A DNA stretch of 64,000 nucleotides from Macrobrachium rosenbergii (GCF_040412425.1 NC_089741.1:42143538-42207537); one strand, 5' to 3'. Shown: positions 11,241 to 24,024, counted from the first letter of the stretch. Notes: a model not told the origin generated them from the letters alone. Numbers and translations are program-made.

Positions 11241-11279
<39 letters not shown>
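11217..11279. repeat. (GA)n microsatellite
   Basis: Two GA runs separated by a single 'aaaag' interruption. Confidence 0.95.
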
Positions 11280-11280
<1 letters not shown>

Positions 11281-11339
11281 TTCCTATATAGTATATAATG
11301 GTTCTTAATTAAATAAATACATATATTCATACGCACACA

Positions 11340-11639
<300 letters not shown>

Positions 11640-11862
11640 ATATTACCCAATGCGTGACCAATCTCATTCCCCAAATTCTTCGAAAATATATCAAACAAAC
11701 ACGTTCCACTGCGGCTTCACTTACTGAATAGCTACCTTTACAGGATTAACTGTATTCGAAACGCGTTCTCGCAAAAGGGAAATGAAGAATAGTTTCAATT
11801 TTTCCAATTTTGCAAAAAGCCAGTAACCGTAGCCCAAGTCATGACTAGTGTGAGGACAACTC

Positions 11863-11863
<1 letters not shown>

Positions 11864-11933
<70 letters not shown>

Positions 11934-12023
11934 GGAAGAGGAAGTAAGGGAGGAGAAATGGAAGGGTGAGGAGGGACGTCTTTCAGCATTCCTCAAGTCA
12001 CTGCACTTCCTGGAAACAGGTCG

Positions 12024-12068
<45 letters not shown>

Positions 12069-12147
12069 ACTCTCTTAGGTGATCTCTCTCTCTCTCTGTT
12101 TCTCTCTGGAAAGAATGGAAGATTCTCTCTCTCTCTCTCTCTCTCTA
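11864..12147. repeat. Convergent (GA)n and (CT)n arrays
   Basis: (GA)n at 11864-11929 is followed after about 95 bases by (CT)n at 12026-12067 and shorter CT runs to 12147. GA and CT in this order are inverted relative to each other. 'ctggaa' and 'gaatggaagat' motifs repeat among the CT runs. Confidence 0.9.
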
Positions 12148-12405
12148 ACCTTTAGTGATCTCAGTGAGCCAAGCTGTTTCCAGGAAGCTGGAAAGAATGG
12201 AAGATTACTTCAAAAGTATCAACATATGTAAGTGTATTATATATTTATCATTCAGTATAGGCTATTCCGCGCATGCGCAGTAGTAGTACTCCACATATGA
12301 AATGCTGTGGTTTGTATACTTTGTATACTTTGTAAAATAATTACTTCTAAAATGTCATTATGTATACGTATATATATTTATTACATGTATGTTTGTATGT
12401 ATTTA

Positions 12406-12409
<4 letters not shown>

Positions 12410-12458
<49 letters not shown>

Positions 12459-12464
12459 TTTATA

Positions 12465-12531
<67 letters not shown>
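12410..12531. repeat. (AT)n microsatellite
   Basis: AT dinucleotide run with one 'gcatttatagt' interruption near 12456-12466. Confidence 0.96.
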
Positions 12532-12532
<1 letters not shown>

Positions 12533-12914
12533 CACAAATACATTTTATATTTAGTGCTCAACAGCTCAATCACCCACAAATTCGCTAATATTACCAATAA
12601 CTTCACAGACATGAAAATGGAAAGGACAGAGCAATTACCAGATAACAAAATACATCTCAAATTTATCGCTCATGAATAATGCACAACACGTACATAATTT
12701 GGCACAATCATAAATCCTTGGTTCCATCTGGGTTCCCTTTAGAACCTTCAGGCATTAATTGACTAAATATTTTCGTTTCCAAAGCGTTGGTGGCCTCGCT
12801 GCTTCCTGTAGCGTTTGCATGCTTGCTCACTGTTATTTAACAAAGGCTAATTTCTAGATAATTATGGAAACAAAAGGGTTTAATACGTGTAAATGCATTG
12901 TTATCAAAGCATAC
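12532..12914. other. No gene seen
   Basis: Unique-looking sequence with no supported open frame or repeat. Confidence 0.45.
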
Positions 12915-13270
12915 TACTTGTAAAAGTAAACTGTTGCGATGGCTTTGTCTGTCCACCTTCACATCTTAAAAGCTACTGAGACTTGAGGGCTCCACATTGG
13001 TATTTTTATCATCCACCTTCCAATCATCAAACATACCAAATTGCAGCCCTCTAGCCTCGGTAGTTTTTTATTTCATTTAAGGTTAAAGATAACCATGATC
13101 GTTCTTCTGGCAACGCTATAGGACAGGCCAGCACGGTCGGCCGAGAGTTTCATGGGCCGCGGCTCAAAGCATTATATCGAGACCACCGAAAGATAGATCT
13201 ATTTTCGGTGGCCTTGATTATGCGCTATACAGAAAACTCTATTGTGCCTAAGAAACTTCGGCGCATTTTC
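12915..13270 (-). repeat. Dispersed repeat family A, copy 3 (reverse)
   Basis: Reads on the minus strand as the family A head ('cgccgaagtttcttaggcac'), 'aatcaaggccaccgaaaat', the large central palindrome with 'gcagccctctagcc'-type arms, and a tail with 'gacagacaaagcc'. The head stem is damaged (TTCGGCGC opposite a diverged arm), which makes this an older copy. Confidence 0.83.
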
Positions 13271-13476
13271 AACTTCCTATTCTCTTCGTTGAGGCTTGAA
13301 CTTCTGGGTTATTAGGTTAACAAATAAGAATCATAAGCAAAAGAAATCTTCAGTCAAAATATCTCATGCATGAGTAAAACGTCCCCCGAGTAAAAGACCA
13401 CAGGAAATAAATCGTGTAAAAAAAACTGTCACTGATAGAACATTCTTGCATGTAAGACAATTTTCAGTAATTGCAT

Positions 13477-13479
<3 letters not shown>

Positions 13480-13517
<38 letters not shown>

Positions 13518-13558
13518 CACAGAACAGAGAGTGAGAGAGGAGAGAGAGAGAGAGAGAA

Positions 13559-13626
<68 letters not shown>

Positions 13627-13680
13627 ATCAGGACACTCAGTACGAGGTTTGTAAATTAAAAACTGGGAATTAAGAACTGT

Positions 13681-13740
<60 letters not shown>

Positions 13741-13784
13741 TCCCACCACTTACCGCGAGAGGATTGGGAATTAAGAACTGTTAA

Positions 13785-13853
<69 letters not shown>

Positions 13854-13977
13854 GATGTTCTACCTGAAACTTCATCACGACCCTTCTTCTGAATATCACG
13901 ATTTTACTCAATTTTGATCATATCTGATAACCGATTCGAGACGCCTCTCCCTTACTTCGGTACTGGTTTTTCAGTAG

Positions 13978-14049
<72 letters not shown>
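13480..14049. repeat. Compound (GA)n satellite with duplicated spacer
   Basis: Five to six GA arrays separated by short spacers. The spacer 'gggaattaagaactgttaaa' appears twice (at about 13666 and 13768), each time directly followed by 'tgaga' or 'tatgaga' and a GA array. The last array is at 13980-14049. Confidence 0.92.
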
Positions 14050-14051
<2 letters not shown>

Positions 14052-14426
14052 TTTTCTCAAGACTACATCGGCGATAAATTAGTACCTATATGAAAATACC
14101 ATTAAACCTAGAGAATCTCAGCCAACTTGATGATAATTGCATCATACTGAGAAAACGCAAAGAGAACAAGGTTTTCAGTAAACCAATCCCTTACAACGCT
14201 TAAAGACATCAACAATCTAATATAATGATAACCCAATATAAACAGGATTTGGCGGTGAAATATTCATAAGCAAAATAACAACTGACATACAATACAATCT
14301 TCGATTAAATCTTACAAACAATAAAAATAAAACTACAGCAGTTAGTAACAGATAACTGCAAAGATTATCAAACACCATCTTGGAACCAAAGTCAGTGGGC
14401 TGCAATAGCTTCAATAAAAACAAAAA
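14050..14426. other. No gene seen
   Basis: AT-rich sequence; the 77-codon minus frame here has no recognisable domain. Confidence 0.45.
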
Positions 14427-14830
14427 TGCGCCGAACTTTCTTCGGCGCAATTGAGTTTTCTGTACAGCCGATACAGCGTATAATCAAGGCCACCGAAAAT
14501 AGATCTATCTTTCGCTGGTCTCGGTAAACTGCAGTATGTACCGTGGCCCACGAAACTTTAACCACGGCCCGGTGGTGGCATATCCTATATCGTTGCCAGA
14601 AGCATGATTTTGGCTAACTTTAAAACTTAAAATAAAAACTACAAAGGCAAGGGAGTTGCAATTTGGTATGTTTGATGATTGGAGGATGGATGATCGACAT
14701 ATCAATTTGCAGCCCTCTAGCCTCAGTAGTTTTTAAGATCAGAGGGCGGACAGAAAAAGTGCGCACAGAGTAAAGTTCGGACAGACAGACAAAGCCCGCA
14801 CAATAGTTTTCTTTTACAGAAAACTAAAAA
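14427..14830 (+). repeat. Dispersed repeat family A, copy 4
   Basis: Full-length copy. It has the head hairpin GCGCCGAA/TTCGGCGC, the stem CCACCGAAA opposite TTTCGCTGG (one changed pair), a 'ccacggcccggtggtgg' block, the central palindrome, 'gcggacagaaaaagtgcgca' and the tail 'tagttttcttttacagaaaa'. Confidence 0.85.
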
Positions 14831-15330
14831 ACACGACAGCAAAAACTTAGCAATCCAAGACCCATTACTCACACGAGTTCCTTGATCAACGGAGGTCATC
14901 CGTGAATTTCAATCTTCCGGCAAAAAAATAAAATAAAATAAAAAAGAGCAAAGCGACCAAAATATATCCGAAACGGAATGACTCGGCGCAAATCCAGGTG
15001 TCAAAGTGTAATAATTTAGCGAGCGCGAGCGCGCGGGAACAGATTCCTTGGATCTGGAAATAAACAGGAGTGGGAAGTAAGTGTGTTGAAACAAGGCTTT
15101 TTCGTTTGAACTAAGCTTGTGTTGGTACAGTTAGGTCTGCCCCAGTCCATATATCTCTTACTATATTTACACTGATTTATTTTCGACCTTTTTCGTAACT
15201 GGCTTAATTTTAAATACGGTAACCCTGTACAAGTTCAGTATGCAAGTCATTGTCTTTGAATAATTTCTCTCAATGAAGAATAAGACGGTTAATATACTAT
15301 ACCCTTTACCTGAAGTTGAGTGAGCGAGCG

Positions 15331-15332
<2 letters not shown>
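14831..15332. other. No gene seen
   Basis: No supported frame or repeat apart from a short 'gcgagcgcgagcgcgcg' GC-rich patch near 15018-15034. Confidence 0.45.

Positions 15333-15413
<81 letters not shown>
15333..15413. repeat. (GT)n microsatellite
   Basis: About 40 uninterrupted GT units, a Z-DNA-prone tract. Confidence 0.97.
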
Positions 15414-15416
<3 letters not shown>

Positions 15417-15834
15417 ACCAACCGCTGCTATAGACCAAAAAAAAAAATGTTCATTTGTGACTCGTTCGCCACAAGTGTCACAATGAGGCAAAACACAAAA
15501 AACGACCTTGGGCCCAAACGAGGTCAATAAACTGTTCCAAACTTCATCCACAAATTTAGGACATTCGATGAATACCACAACAAATAGGTTACTCAAAACT
15601 GACGTAACACGTAGGGAGTGGAGCTGGAGAGAATGACTGCAACAAGGAGTTACTTGGGGGAAAAAAACATTTCTTTCCGATTGTTACGTTATAGATTTTG
15701 TATCACGTGCGCGTGCATGTAATTCCCTTGAAGTAATGATCAATATATCTTTCTTTGAAGATTTTTTAAAATACTGTATATTTTAGCAATGGAGCAATTT
15801 TAAACGCTACAGCATTTCACAGACGTATTGTGAG

Positions 15835-16150
15835 GGATGGAATCGGTAAATTTAGGCTATAAAGCAAAGTGGGGCACTTTCATGCATTCAGCGCTTAGGG
15901 CAGTGAAGAGAGGGACTTGGGGTGACTGGAGATCCAAAATTAAATGAAATAAAGTACGTGGAACTAAAGGTGCAACTGTAAGAAATCCCCATCAATTGCA
16001 CTTAGGAGCAACAGAGGGGTTGGACAGCAAGATTTAAGAAAGGAAGAGGGAATGGATGTAGAGTAAAAGGCTAAAAAGTGGACGCAACTATACTAGGGGC
16101 TTAAGAAGTTTAAAACACTGCAAAAAGCCTTTGGTTATGCACAAATCCCC
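15835..16150 (+). repeat. Dispersed repeat family C, copy 1
   Basis: Contains 'gcactttcatgcattcagcg', 'agggcagtgaagaga', 'gtggaactaaaggtgcaact', 'ttgcacttaggagca' and 'aaaaagcctttggttatgc'. It shares 'attcagcgct' and the general order with family B but is otherwise distinct. A related copy lies at 20088-20235. Confidence 0.55.
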
Positions 16151-16312
16151 TAAGAAGTGACATGTGAATGTAAAGTTAAAAAAAAAAAAAGTAATGGAGA
16201 ATGGACACTAACGTTACCAACCAACAGGTGGACCAAATTACCTATCAGAGATGCATCTTTACTTGCAAGCGATTTAGTACAACCTGCTGTCAACCAGCTG
16301 ACCAGCTGTCCA

Positions 16313-16580
<268 letters not shown>

Positions 16581-16905
16581 AATCGAAACAAATAATCTAG
16601 CACCTTTTGTATACTAAATGTATGTAACGAAACTATCACAGAATTACCACATATCCTTGGAGAAATTCGCGACCTCGCAGGATCATACAGGTACTTAACA
16701 AAGAACAAAAGTGTTACAAGTAAACTACGTTATCACAAGAATGACAATATTAACTCATACGAAGAGGTCTTCCATCATCGGGACTTGGCGTAGATACACC
16801 TTCCCGGAACTACCACAAAGCTAATAGCCAGCCAGAGGCGGTTATTCTAACCGGAAGCCACAAAGAAGCTCATCCTTAAAGGAGGATGGGAAAGAGTCCT
16901 ACGTA
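16581..16905. other. No gene seen
   Basis: Ordinary unique sequence without supported features. Confidence 0.45.
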
Positions 16906-16907
16906 CC

Positions 16908-17481
16908 TCAGGAGGAGGAGGAGGAGGAGGAGGAGGAGGAGAAGGAGAAGAGGAGGAGGAGGAGGAGAGGAGAGGAGGAGGAGGAGAGAAGAAGAGGAGT
17001 AGGCGGAGGATAAGGAGAGAAGAAGAGGAGTAGGCGGAGGATAAGGAGAGAAGAAGATGAGGAGGATCAGGAGAGAAGAGGAGGAGGATGATGATGATGA
17101 GGAGAGAAGAGGAGGAGGATGATGATGATGAGGAGAGAAGGGAGGAGGAGGATGATGATGAGGAGAGAAGAGGAGGAGGATGATGATGAGGAGAGAAGAG
17201 GAGGAGGAGGATGAGGAGAGAAGAGGAGGAGGAGGATCAGGAGAGAAGAGGAGGAGGAGGAGGAGGAGGATGAGGAGGATGGAGAGAGAGGAGGAGGAGG
17301 AGGAGGAGGAGGAGGAGGAGGAGGAGGAGGATGAGGAGAGAAGAGGAGGAGGAGGAGGAGGAGGAGGATGAAGAGAGAAGAGGAGGAGGAGGAGGAGGAT
17401 GAGGAGAGAAGAAGAGGAAGCGAGGGAGGATGAGGAGAGAAGAAGAAGAAGAAGAAGAGGAGGAGGAGGAGGAGGAGGAAA
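16908..17481. repeat. Polypurine (AGG)n-based minisatellite, about 570 bp
   Basis: Plus strand is almost entirely purine. It is made of AGG, GAGA, GAAG and GAT modules, with higher-order units: a roughly 30-bp unit containing 'gtaggcggaggataaggaga' (twice, near 16999-17058) and units of 'gatgatgatgaggagagaag' repeated near 17087-17190. Translations are poly-Glu/Arg or poly-Ser/Leu/Pro and are not genes. The tract is prone to triplex and, with many GG pairs, possibly G-quadruplex folding. Confidence 0.95.
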
Positions 17482-17809
17482 GTCCAACGCACGAAATCCT
17501 CAAGCAAAGGAAGAGAAGTGAGACAATTCCTGTAATGTGCGTCCTATTACTTCATTTCAAGGTTAAGGATTTTCACGGTCGGGTAAATTCGAATATTATA
17601 AGGCTCAGCTTCGCAAGTTACTTGAGTCCAGGTTTTTTGGGATATAATTTTTTTTTTTTTTTTATGCAAGAAGACCTTAGTTTTATAAATCCATTTGGTA
17701 CATGCAGCTTAATAAATGTTTAAAAAAAAATTTAATTGCATACATACAGCTCAATCAATATCTTTCAGATATGTTTGTCTCATTTTCTATAACATCATTT
17801 TTATTTCCT

Positions 17810-17811
<2 letters not shown>

Positions 17812-17867
<56 letters not shown>

Positions 17868-17946
17868 ACTGGTAATGCTTTTCGCCTTTGACAGCTACAA
17901 AAAAATTAATACGAACACAAGACAAAAATTTATAAATCAGAAAAAA

Positions 17947-17980
<34 letters not shown>

Positions 17981-18053
17981 AACTGCTCATGCTTTTCGCC
18001 TTTGACAGCTACAAAAAAATTAATATGAACACAAGACAAAAATTTATAAATCA

Positions 18054-18119
<66 letters not shown>
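17812..18119. repeat. Compound (CT)n satellite with duplicated 80-bp spacer
   Basis: Three CT arrays (17812-17866, 17947-17980, 18060-18119) flank two near-identical spacers, 'cttttcgcctttgacagcta' to 'aatttataaatcag' plus an A-run, starting at about 17877 and 17991. The spacers differ at only a few bases. Confidence 0.93.
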
Positions 18120-18122
<3 letters not shown>

Positions 18123-18289
18123 GGCTGATTTCCCTTTGGAGCCCCTCTTGGCTTTATAGCCTGTTGACTCTGTCCAGAAGGGTTTTCAAGCTGAAGAGTT
18201 TAAAAAAGAAAGAAAGAGAAAGAACGAAAGCAGCTTAATAAAGGCCATAAACACACTGCATTGTAAATGTTTTTCAAGCACGCAGTTTG

Positions 18290-18835
18290 ATCAAGGTGCT
18301 GGAACAAGCATAGCTTTATAAAAGTTTTCCTGAATAACGCAGCTTTATAAAAGTTTTCCTGAACTACGCAGCTTTATAAAGCTATTTTTGGGCTTATCTG
18401 ATTAAAAGGCCTTCATTTCCTTTGAAAATGTAAAGCGTAGCTATGTAGAGTATAGCACTGCACAGTTCCTACTGAATAACGCAGCTTTATAAAAAGCATT
18501 ATTGGGCTCACCTCATTAAAAGGCCTTCATTTCCTTTGAAAATGTAAGGCATAGCACTGCACAGTTCCTGCTTAATAACGCAGCCTTATAAAAACCATTA
18601 CTGGGCCTGTCTGAAAACAAAGACCTTCATTTCCTTTGAAAATATAAAGCATTACTATGTAAATCTAGCAAAGCATGGACTTAAATGGCTCCTACCGAAA
18701 AAGTGCTTTATAAAACCCTCATCAGGCCTATCTGAAAAACAAAGCCTTCACGTTCAAAGGAACTAAATTAACGCAGCTTTACAAAACCCTCATCTGATAT
18801 ATCTCCATAAAGATAAAGCCTTTATTTTCTAACTA
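18290..18835. repeat. Degenerate satellite, period about 110-125 bp
   Basis: Recurring landmarks are 'acgcagctttataaaa', 'gggctta/cctga', 'aaaggccttcatttcctttg' and 'gcactgcacagttcctact', in about five copies. The right-hand copies are more diverged ('cgcagctttacaaaaccctc'). Confidence 0.82.
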
Positions 18836-19064
18836 ACTCTTAAAAACACAAGTCTACCTTTACAGAATGACATCCATTAAAAAAAGGGCACTTCTAATAA
18901 AGCTCTCAAATTCCAGCAGCCGTATTATATAAAGCCTTTGTCGAGAGCCTGCAAATAGCGAAAGAAAACCTTGACTTCAAAGGACACTTGAAATGGGAAA
19001 CCTTCCCAGATAAGAACCTGGATGTGGGTACATAAACAAAACAGATTCAAGTCGCGAAATGCGA

Positions 19065-19086
19065 GGGGAAGAAGAAGAAGAAGAAG

Positions 19087-19117
<31 letters not shown>

Positions 19118-19236
19118 GAGTTCGATGCTCACAAGAACAATACGTGTCTGTTCGTTTCAGTTAAGATAGTCCTTTACGATCTCTCTCTCTCTCTCTCTCT
19201 CTCTCATCTCAAATTATATTTTCGATACAGCACACG

Positions 19237-19272
<36 letters not shown>
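19065..19272. repeat. (GAA)n and (CT)n arrays
   Basis: (GAA)n at 19069-19115, then CT arrays at 19181-19205 and 19239-19271 separated by 'atctcaaattatattttcga' and a short remainder. Confidence 0.94.
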
Positions 19273-19278
<6 letters not shown>

Positions 19279-19613
19279 GGTTCGTGATCTAAGTTATTAT
19301 ATGAGTGGGAATGTTTAATTCAGCCAACGGAGCGTAAACACTGGAAGTTAATAAAGGCAGGGTCAGTGAGATTAGACGCGGGGTTTACACGATGAAAGCT
19401 TTTATCAGGGACAATAAACACGAGAGATAAATTCCTCCGCCAATACGAATATAACAAACTTCAGGAAGTTATTCAATGTGGGGGTAGTTATTTGGGAGAG
19501 CACGAAAATACGTTAATAGGAACATACTTAAAATTGATCAGGTTATGAAGGACCTTCAGTGAAATTACACAGAAACCAGACGCTTCTTTCACATGCGTTA
19601 TAACTAATTCTAA
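19273..19613. other. No gene seen
   Basis: Unique-looking sequence with no supported features. Confidence 0.45.
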
Positions 19614-19892
19614 TCTACAACTTACTCGTATGTAGTTGAAGAAAATGGCTTCGCAATAAAACTCAACTGTAGAAAATTTTAAAAATCACTCATAAAAAAA
19701 TCGGTGCTAAGATATTACAATACTGGAAAAAAGGATTTTGCCGAATCTACGACTTATCGGTATGTAGTTCAAGAAAGTGGCTTCGCAATAAAACTGTCAA
19801 CTACATAAAATGTTAAAATATCACTAATAATAATAAAAAATCGGTGCTAAGATATTACAATGATACAGCACTGGAAAAATGGATTTTGCGAA
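19614..19892. repeat. Tandem duplication, period about 125 bp
   Basis: Two copies share 'atgtagtt', 'aagaaa.tggcttcgcaataa', 'cggtgctaagatattacaat' and 'actggaaaaa.ggattttg' in the same order. Confidence 0.85.
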
Positions 19893-20087
19893 AACAGCAC
19901 AGGTTATTCAACAAAATGGAGCAGGAACTCGAAAGCTGGAAACGGGGATTTTAAAGTTAGGAACTTAATATGTCTATAAAAAAATGATAAAACTCACAGC
20001 AAGAAACGAAAGTTTAAGAAATATACACTGACCAAACGAAGGCCTCCATGGTATATTTAGATTTTTTAACATGAAATGAGTGTCAAG

Positions 20088-20235
20088 CCAAGCAATGAGG
20101 CACTTTCGGCCACTCAGCGCTCAAGATAATGAAAAGATATGTTATGTAGAGTGTTTGGATAATCAAGGAGAAGCAGTACATGGATCTAAAGGTGGAACCG
20201 GATAAAAACCACAAAGAAATCTTGGAAATTAACTG
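20088..20235 (+). repeat. Dispersed repeat family C, copy 2 (truncated)
   Basis: Shares 'caatgaggcactttc', 'ccactcagcgctcaagataa', 'aatgaaaaga', 'gtacatggatctaaaggtgg' and 'aagaaatc' with the copy at 15835, in the same order but diverged. Confidence 0.5.
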
Positions 20236-20569
20236 AATCTTGTAAATACACGGAATTTCCTAACCTATGAAGCCAGAAAACACTCGGTAAACACAAATGC
20301 GTAAAAAAATCAGGATTTTCCCATTTTCCCACCTCGACTGCATCTTTGATTCAAAGAAATATATGATCAAATAAATCACATGGCGCCAGTACCGATCATT
20401 TCCGGTTGGAATTCGAGACTTATTACATGACACTTAAGACTGAATGAGACTTTATTACGGCTTACGACTTCAATTTCATGGAACGCTTGCGATAGAACGC
20501 ATACGCATGCATGCACGCACTCACGCGCAGACACACACACACACTAACAGAGGCCAGGTAATCGAACTG

Positions 20570-20848
20570 AATTTAGAATTTAGACCAAAGGCACAGCACT
20601 GGGACCTATGAGGTCATTCAGCCCTGAAACGGAAAGTAAAAGGTTTGAAAGGCGTAACGGAAAACCTCGCGGTTGCACTATGAATATCAATTGTTAGGAG
20701 AGGGTGGAAAGTAAGATGGAAGAAAGAAATATGAAAGGAGGTACAGTAGGAGGAATGAAAGGGGTTGCAGCTAGGGGTCGAAGACACGCTGCAAAGAACC
20801 CTAAACAGTGCACTGCATGAGGCGCACTGACGGCAATAGGGCAGAGGC
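20570..20848 (+). repeat. Dispersed repeat family B, copy 3
   Basis: Landmarks in order: 'gaatttagaccaaaggcac', 'gggacctatgaggtcattca', 'ggaaaacctcgc.gttgcact', 'ggagagggtggaaagtaaga', 'ggggttgcagctaggggtcg' and the tail hairpin with 'gcgcactgacggca'. Confidence 0.83.
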
Positions 20849-20908
20849 CAGGTAAGAAAAACCGAGCACATGTGAAGCCTGCCCAGAGATAATGCACCGC
20901 TTTGATTG

Positions 20909-20910
<2 letters not shown>

Positions 20911-20963
<53 letters not shown>
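20911..20963. repeat. (CT)n microsatellite
   Basis: About 27 CT units. Confidence 0.96.
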
Positions 20964-20965
<2 letters not shown>

Positions 20966-21282
20966 ATTACAATTTCCAGCCTGTCCAGAGAAACTATGTT
21001 GTGGCAGAGGCGTCTTTACAATTCAACACTTAAAAGGGAGAGGACGTTTAATCCATCTGATGAAGCGTGACAAGTTTTAAAGTTAAAACTGATACAGAGC
21101 GAGCTTTGTTGAAGGGGAGAAGTGAAGACAAACCCAAATCAAAGGGTTAATACTACTTGATAAAAGCATCATCAGATCGGCAAGACCAACAAACCACTTG
21201 AAGTCATGTATTAAGAGGGCTACGTGATTTGCTTTCGACGAGATGAAAATACAAGAAATGATTCTTGTGAGCGCCTGGTAGG

Positions 21283-21592
21283 GGGGGTAGCGCCATCACT
21301 GCACTTCATTCAATGCGCTGTAGGGGTTACTTCAGGCTCTTTGCAGCGTCCCTTCGGCCCCTAGCTGCAACCCCTTTCATTCATTTTACTGTACCTCAGT
21401 TCATATTCTCTTTCTTCCAACTTACTTCCCATCCTCTCCTAACAATTGATTCTTAGGGCAACTGCGAGGTTTTCCTCCTGTTACACCTTTCAAACCACCT
21501 TCAATCTCCATTTCCCTTTCAACGCTGAATGACCTCATAGGTCCCAGCGCTTCGCCTTTGGCATAATCATCTTTGTATTCCATTCCATGATT
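21283..21592 (-). repeat. Dispersed repeat family B, copy 4 (reverse)
   Basis: On the minus strand it runs from 'gaatacaaagatgattatgc' through 'aagcgctgggacctatgagg', 'tcattcagcgttga' and 'aggaggaaaacctcgcagtt' to 'ggggccgaagggacgctgca' and a diverged tail. The head hairpin stem here keeps pairing through a G-U wobble (AGCGCTG with CAGCGTT). Confidence 0.82.
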
Positions 21593-21899
21593 CTTATGAG
21601 ACATACACAGGTTAATTTTCCGCACGAGACATTCTCCATTCTGATGCCACAGGTAAGATGCTGGAGGAAGCTGCGATGTAACAAAAATAAACATCAACAT
21701 CTACAGTATATTTTATCAACCGGAAAGGGGACATTACGACCAAGCATCCTGTAAACACTTTAACAAATAACATTTGCTGAAGACTGGAGCTTTTCACACC
21801 TTGTTACTGATCTTCACGTGATTAGTAAAGTGGAACAAAGTCTCCAGCTATGACTGAATAAATGACACGGCTCCAGTACCGATGATTTCCGCTACGAAT

Positions 21900-22620
21900 G
21901 GCGGGAACTTTTCGTCGGTTTGCATGTCACTACTCCAAAGGCATCTCGTGTTTCGTTCATCTCATTATCTCCCTATGGACCGGCTGCGTTCGAGTCTCAC
22001 ATCAAATGTTCGTCTTGTGTTGTGTTAACTTTTCTCCTTTTTGACTGGGTGCGTTCACATTGTCCCCTTAAGGACTGGCTGCGTTCTATTGTCATCTTGA
22101 GGACTGGTTGCGTTCTCATTATCTCTCTACGGACTGGCTACGTTCATATCATTTTGAGGACTGGTTGCGTTCTCATTATCATCTTACAGACTGGCGGCGT
22201 TCATATCATCATCTTGAGAACTCGAGTTGCGTTCTCATTATCCCCTTACGGACTGGCTGCGTTCATATTGTCACCATTCGAACTGGCTCCGTTCACATTT
22301 CCTCCTTGCTGACCGGCTGCGTTCTGATTATCCCCTTTAGAACTGGGTGCGTTCTCACTATCCCCTTAAGGACGGACTCTTCTCTCCCATCTTCAATTGA
22401 AATGGCTACCTTCACGTCTCCTTTCAAGGGGACGCTGTGTGCTGTTCCCCTTCATGGAGTGACTGCATTTAAAATTTTCCTCAAGGACCGGCGATATTCA
22501 GATGTCCTTGTGATAAGGCACTGTCTATTACCTCCCAACGAAATGGCCAAGTTCCTTATCTTCTCAGGAAATGGCATCGTTCATATTCTACTTAAGAAAA
22601 GGCACCGTTCATTTTGAACT
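21900..22620. repeat. Minisatellite, period about 30 bp, with long open frame
   Basis: About twenty units of the type 'ggactggctgcgttctcatt' followed by 'atcccctta'. The array is most regular at 22030-22370 and progressively diverged afterwards. Two frames stay open (130 and 169 codons) because the unit lacks stops in them, giving repeats like LRTGCVLII. No signal peptide or known domain is visible, so I treat it as a satellite rather than a gene. Confidence 0.8.
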
Positions 22621-23351
22621 TTGAGCTGGTATACTGTACACTACTCTATCACAGACCAGTAAAACAAAGTCGTAAGTCTATCACAAATTTTTTCTAAATT
22701 TCGGTAAATTCATTAAATTAGGTTTCTGCTACTGAAAAAGATTTCTGAATGAATTAACAAGACACCTGCATAATAGAAAAGGTCTTCCGCTAAAAGTTTA
22801 AGCTAATACATAACTAATATAAGGCACATGCCTGATATACCAAGGGTAGGGGTGTCAACTGGAATGGATTAACAAGAAACTGAATGGTAGAAAAGGTCTA
22901 CCGCTAAAAGTATAAGCTAATATTTAAAGAGGAAAATATAAGGAAATTCCCAAACATATCAAGCGAGGAGAGGGGTGGGGGAGGGGGGGGTTCAATTGGA
23001 AACACCTCCCATAAATAAATATGGACTTAGAAGTGACCCAACTTAGAAACCCATTACATAACGCTTTCCCAAAACATCCAACCATTGGAACCAAACTCGA
23101 CCAAGCAAGCACGGAAGTTAAATGCTACTGAGCTACCTTGAAAGACTATAAAATGATAAGCCTACCGATTTAGGGAAAAAAAAAGGAATAACGGTATCTT
23201 TAAATGCAAGGTTTACTTCCGCCTGACGATTAAGGCGTTTACAGAAACCTTCAAACTCGACTGAAATACTTAAAGCGTCGTTCAACAGCCTTCAAGAAGC
23301 CTACTTCACGCAATCTTCAGGGGCACTGCATTCCTTGCCCATTTCAAGTAT

Positions 23352-23355
<4 letters not shown>
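22621..23355. other. No gene seen; short internal duplication
   Basis: 'ggtcttccgctaaaagttta' with 'agctaatac/tt' occurs near 22780 and again near 22896 as a roughly 115-bp tandem duplication. Nothing else is supported. Confidence 0.5.
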
Positions 23356-23357
<2 letters not shown>

Positions 23358-23428
<71 letters not shown>

Positions 23429-23503
23429 GTTTTATAACGATAAAAAAAGGGCCAATTCCAAAAAATTATATTGTCTGATGATATGTGCCTTCTTTGTTCA
23501 TAT

Positions 23504-23570
<67 letters not shown>

Positions 23571-23641
23571 TTTATAACGAGAAAAAAGAGCCGATTCCAA
23601 AAAATTACATTATCTGATATGTACCTTCTTTGTTCATATTT

Positions 23642-23730
<89 letters not shown>

Positions 23731-23801
23731 ATATTAGTTTTATAACGATAAAAAGGGCCAATTCAAAAATTATATCTGATATGTGCCTTCTTTGTTCATA
23801 T

Positions 23802-23878
<77 letters not shown>

Positions 23879-23945
23879 AAAACGAGAAAAAAAAAGAGCC
23901 AATTCCAAAAAATTATTTTATCTGATATTATGTGCCTTTGTTCAT

Positions 23946-24024
<79 letters not shown>

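Noticed and set aside
16876..17507. 203-codon Leu/Ser/Pro frame and Glu/Arg frames
   Set aside because: Result of the AGG polypurine tract; several overlapping frames are open at once, and modules match the DNA repeat, not a protein domain.
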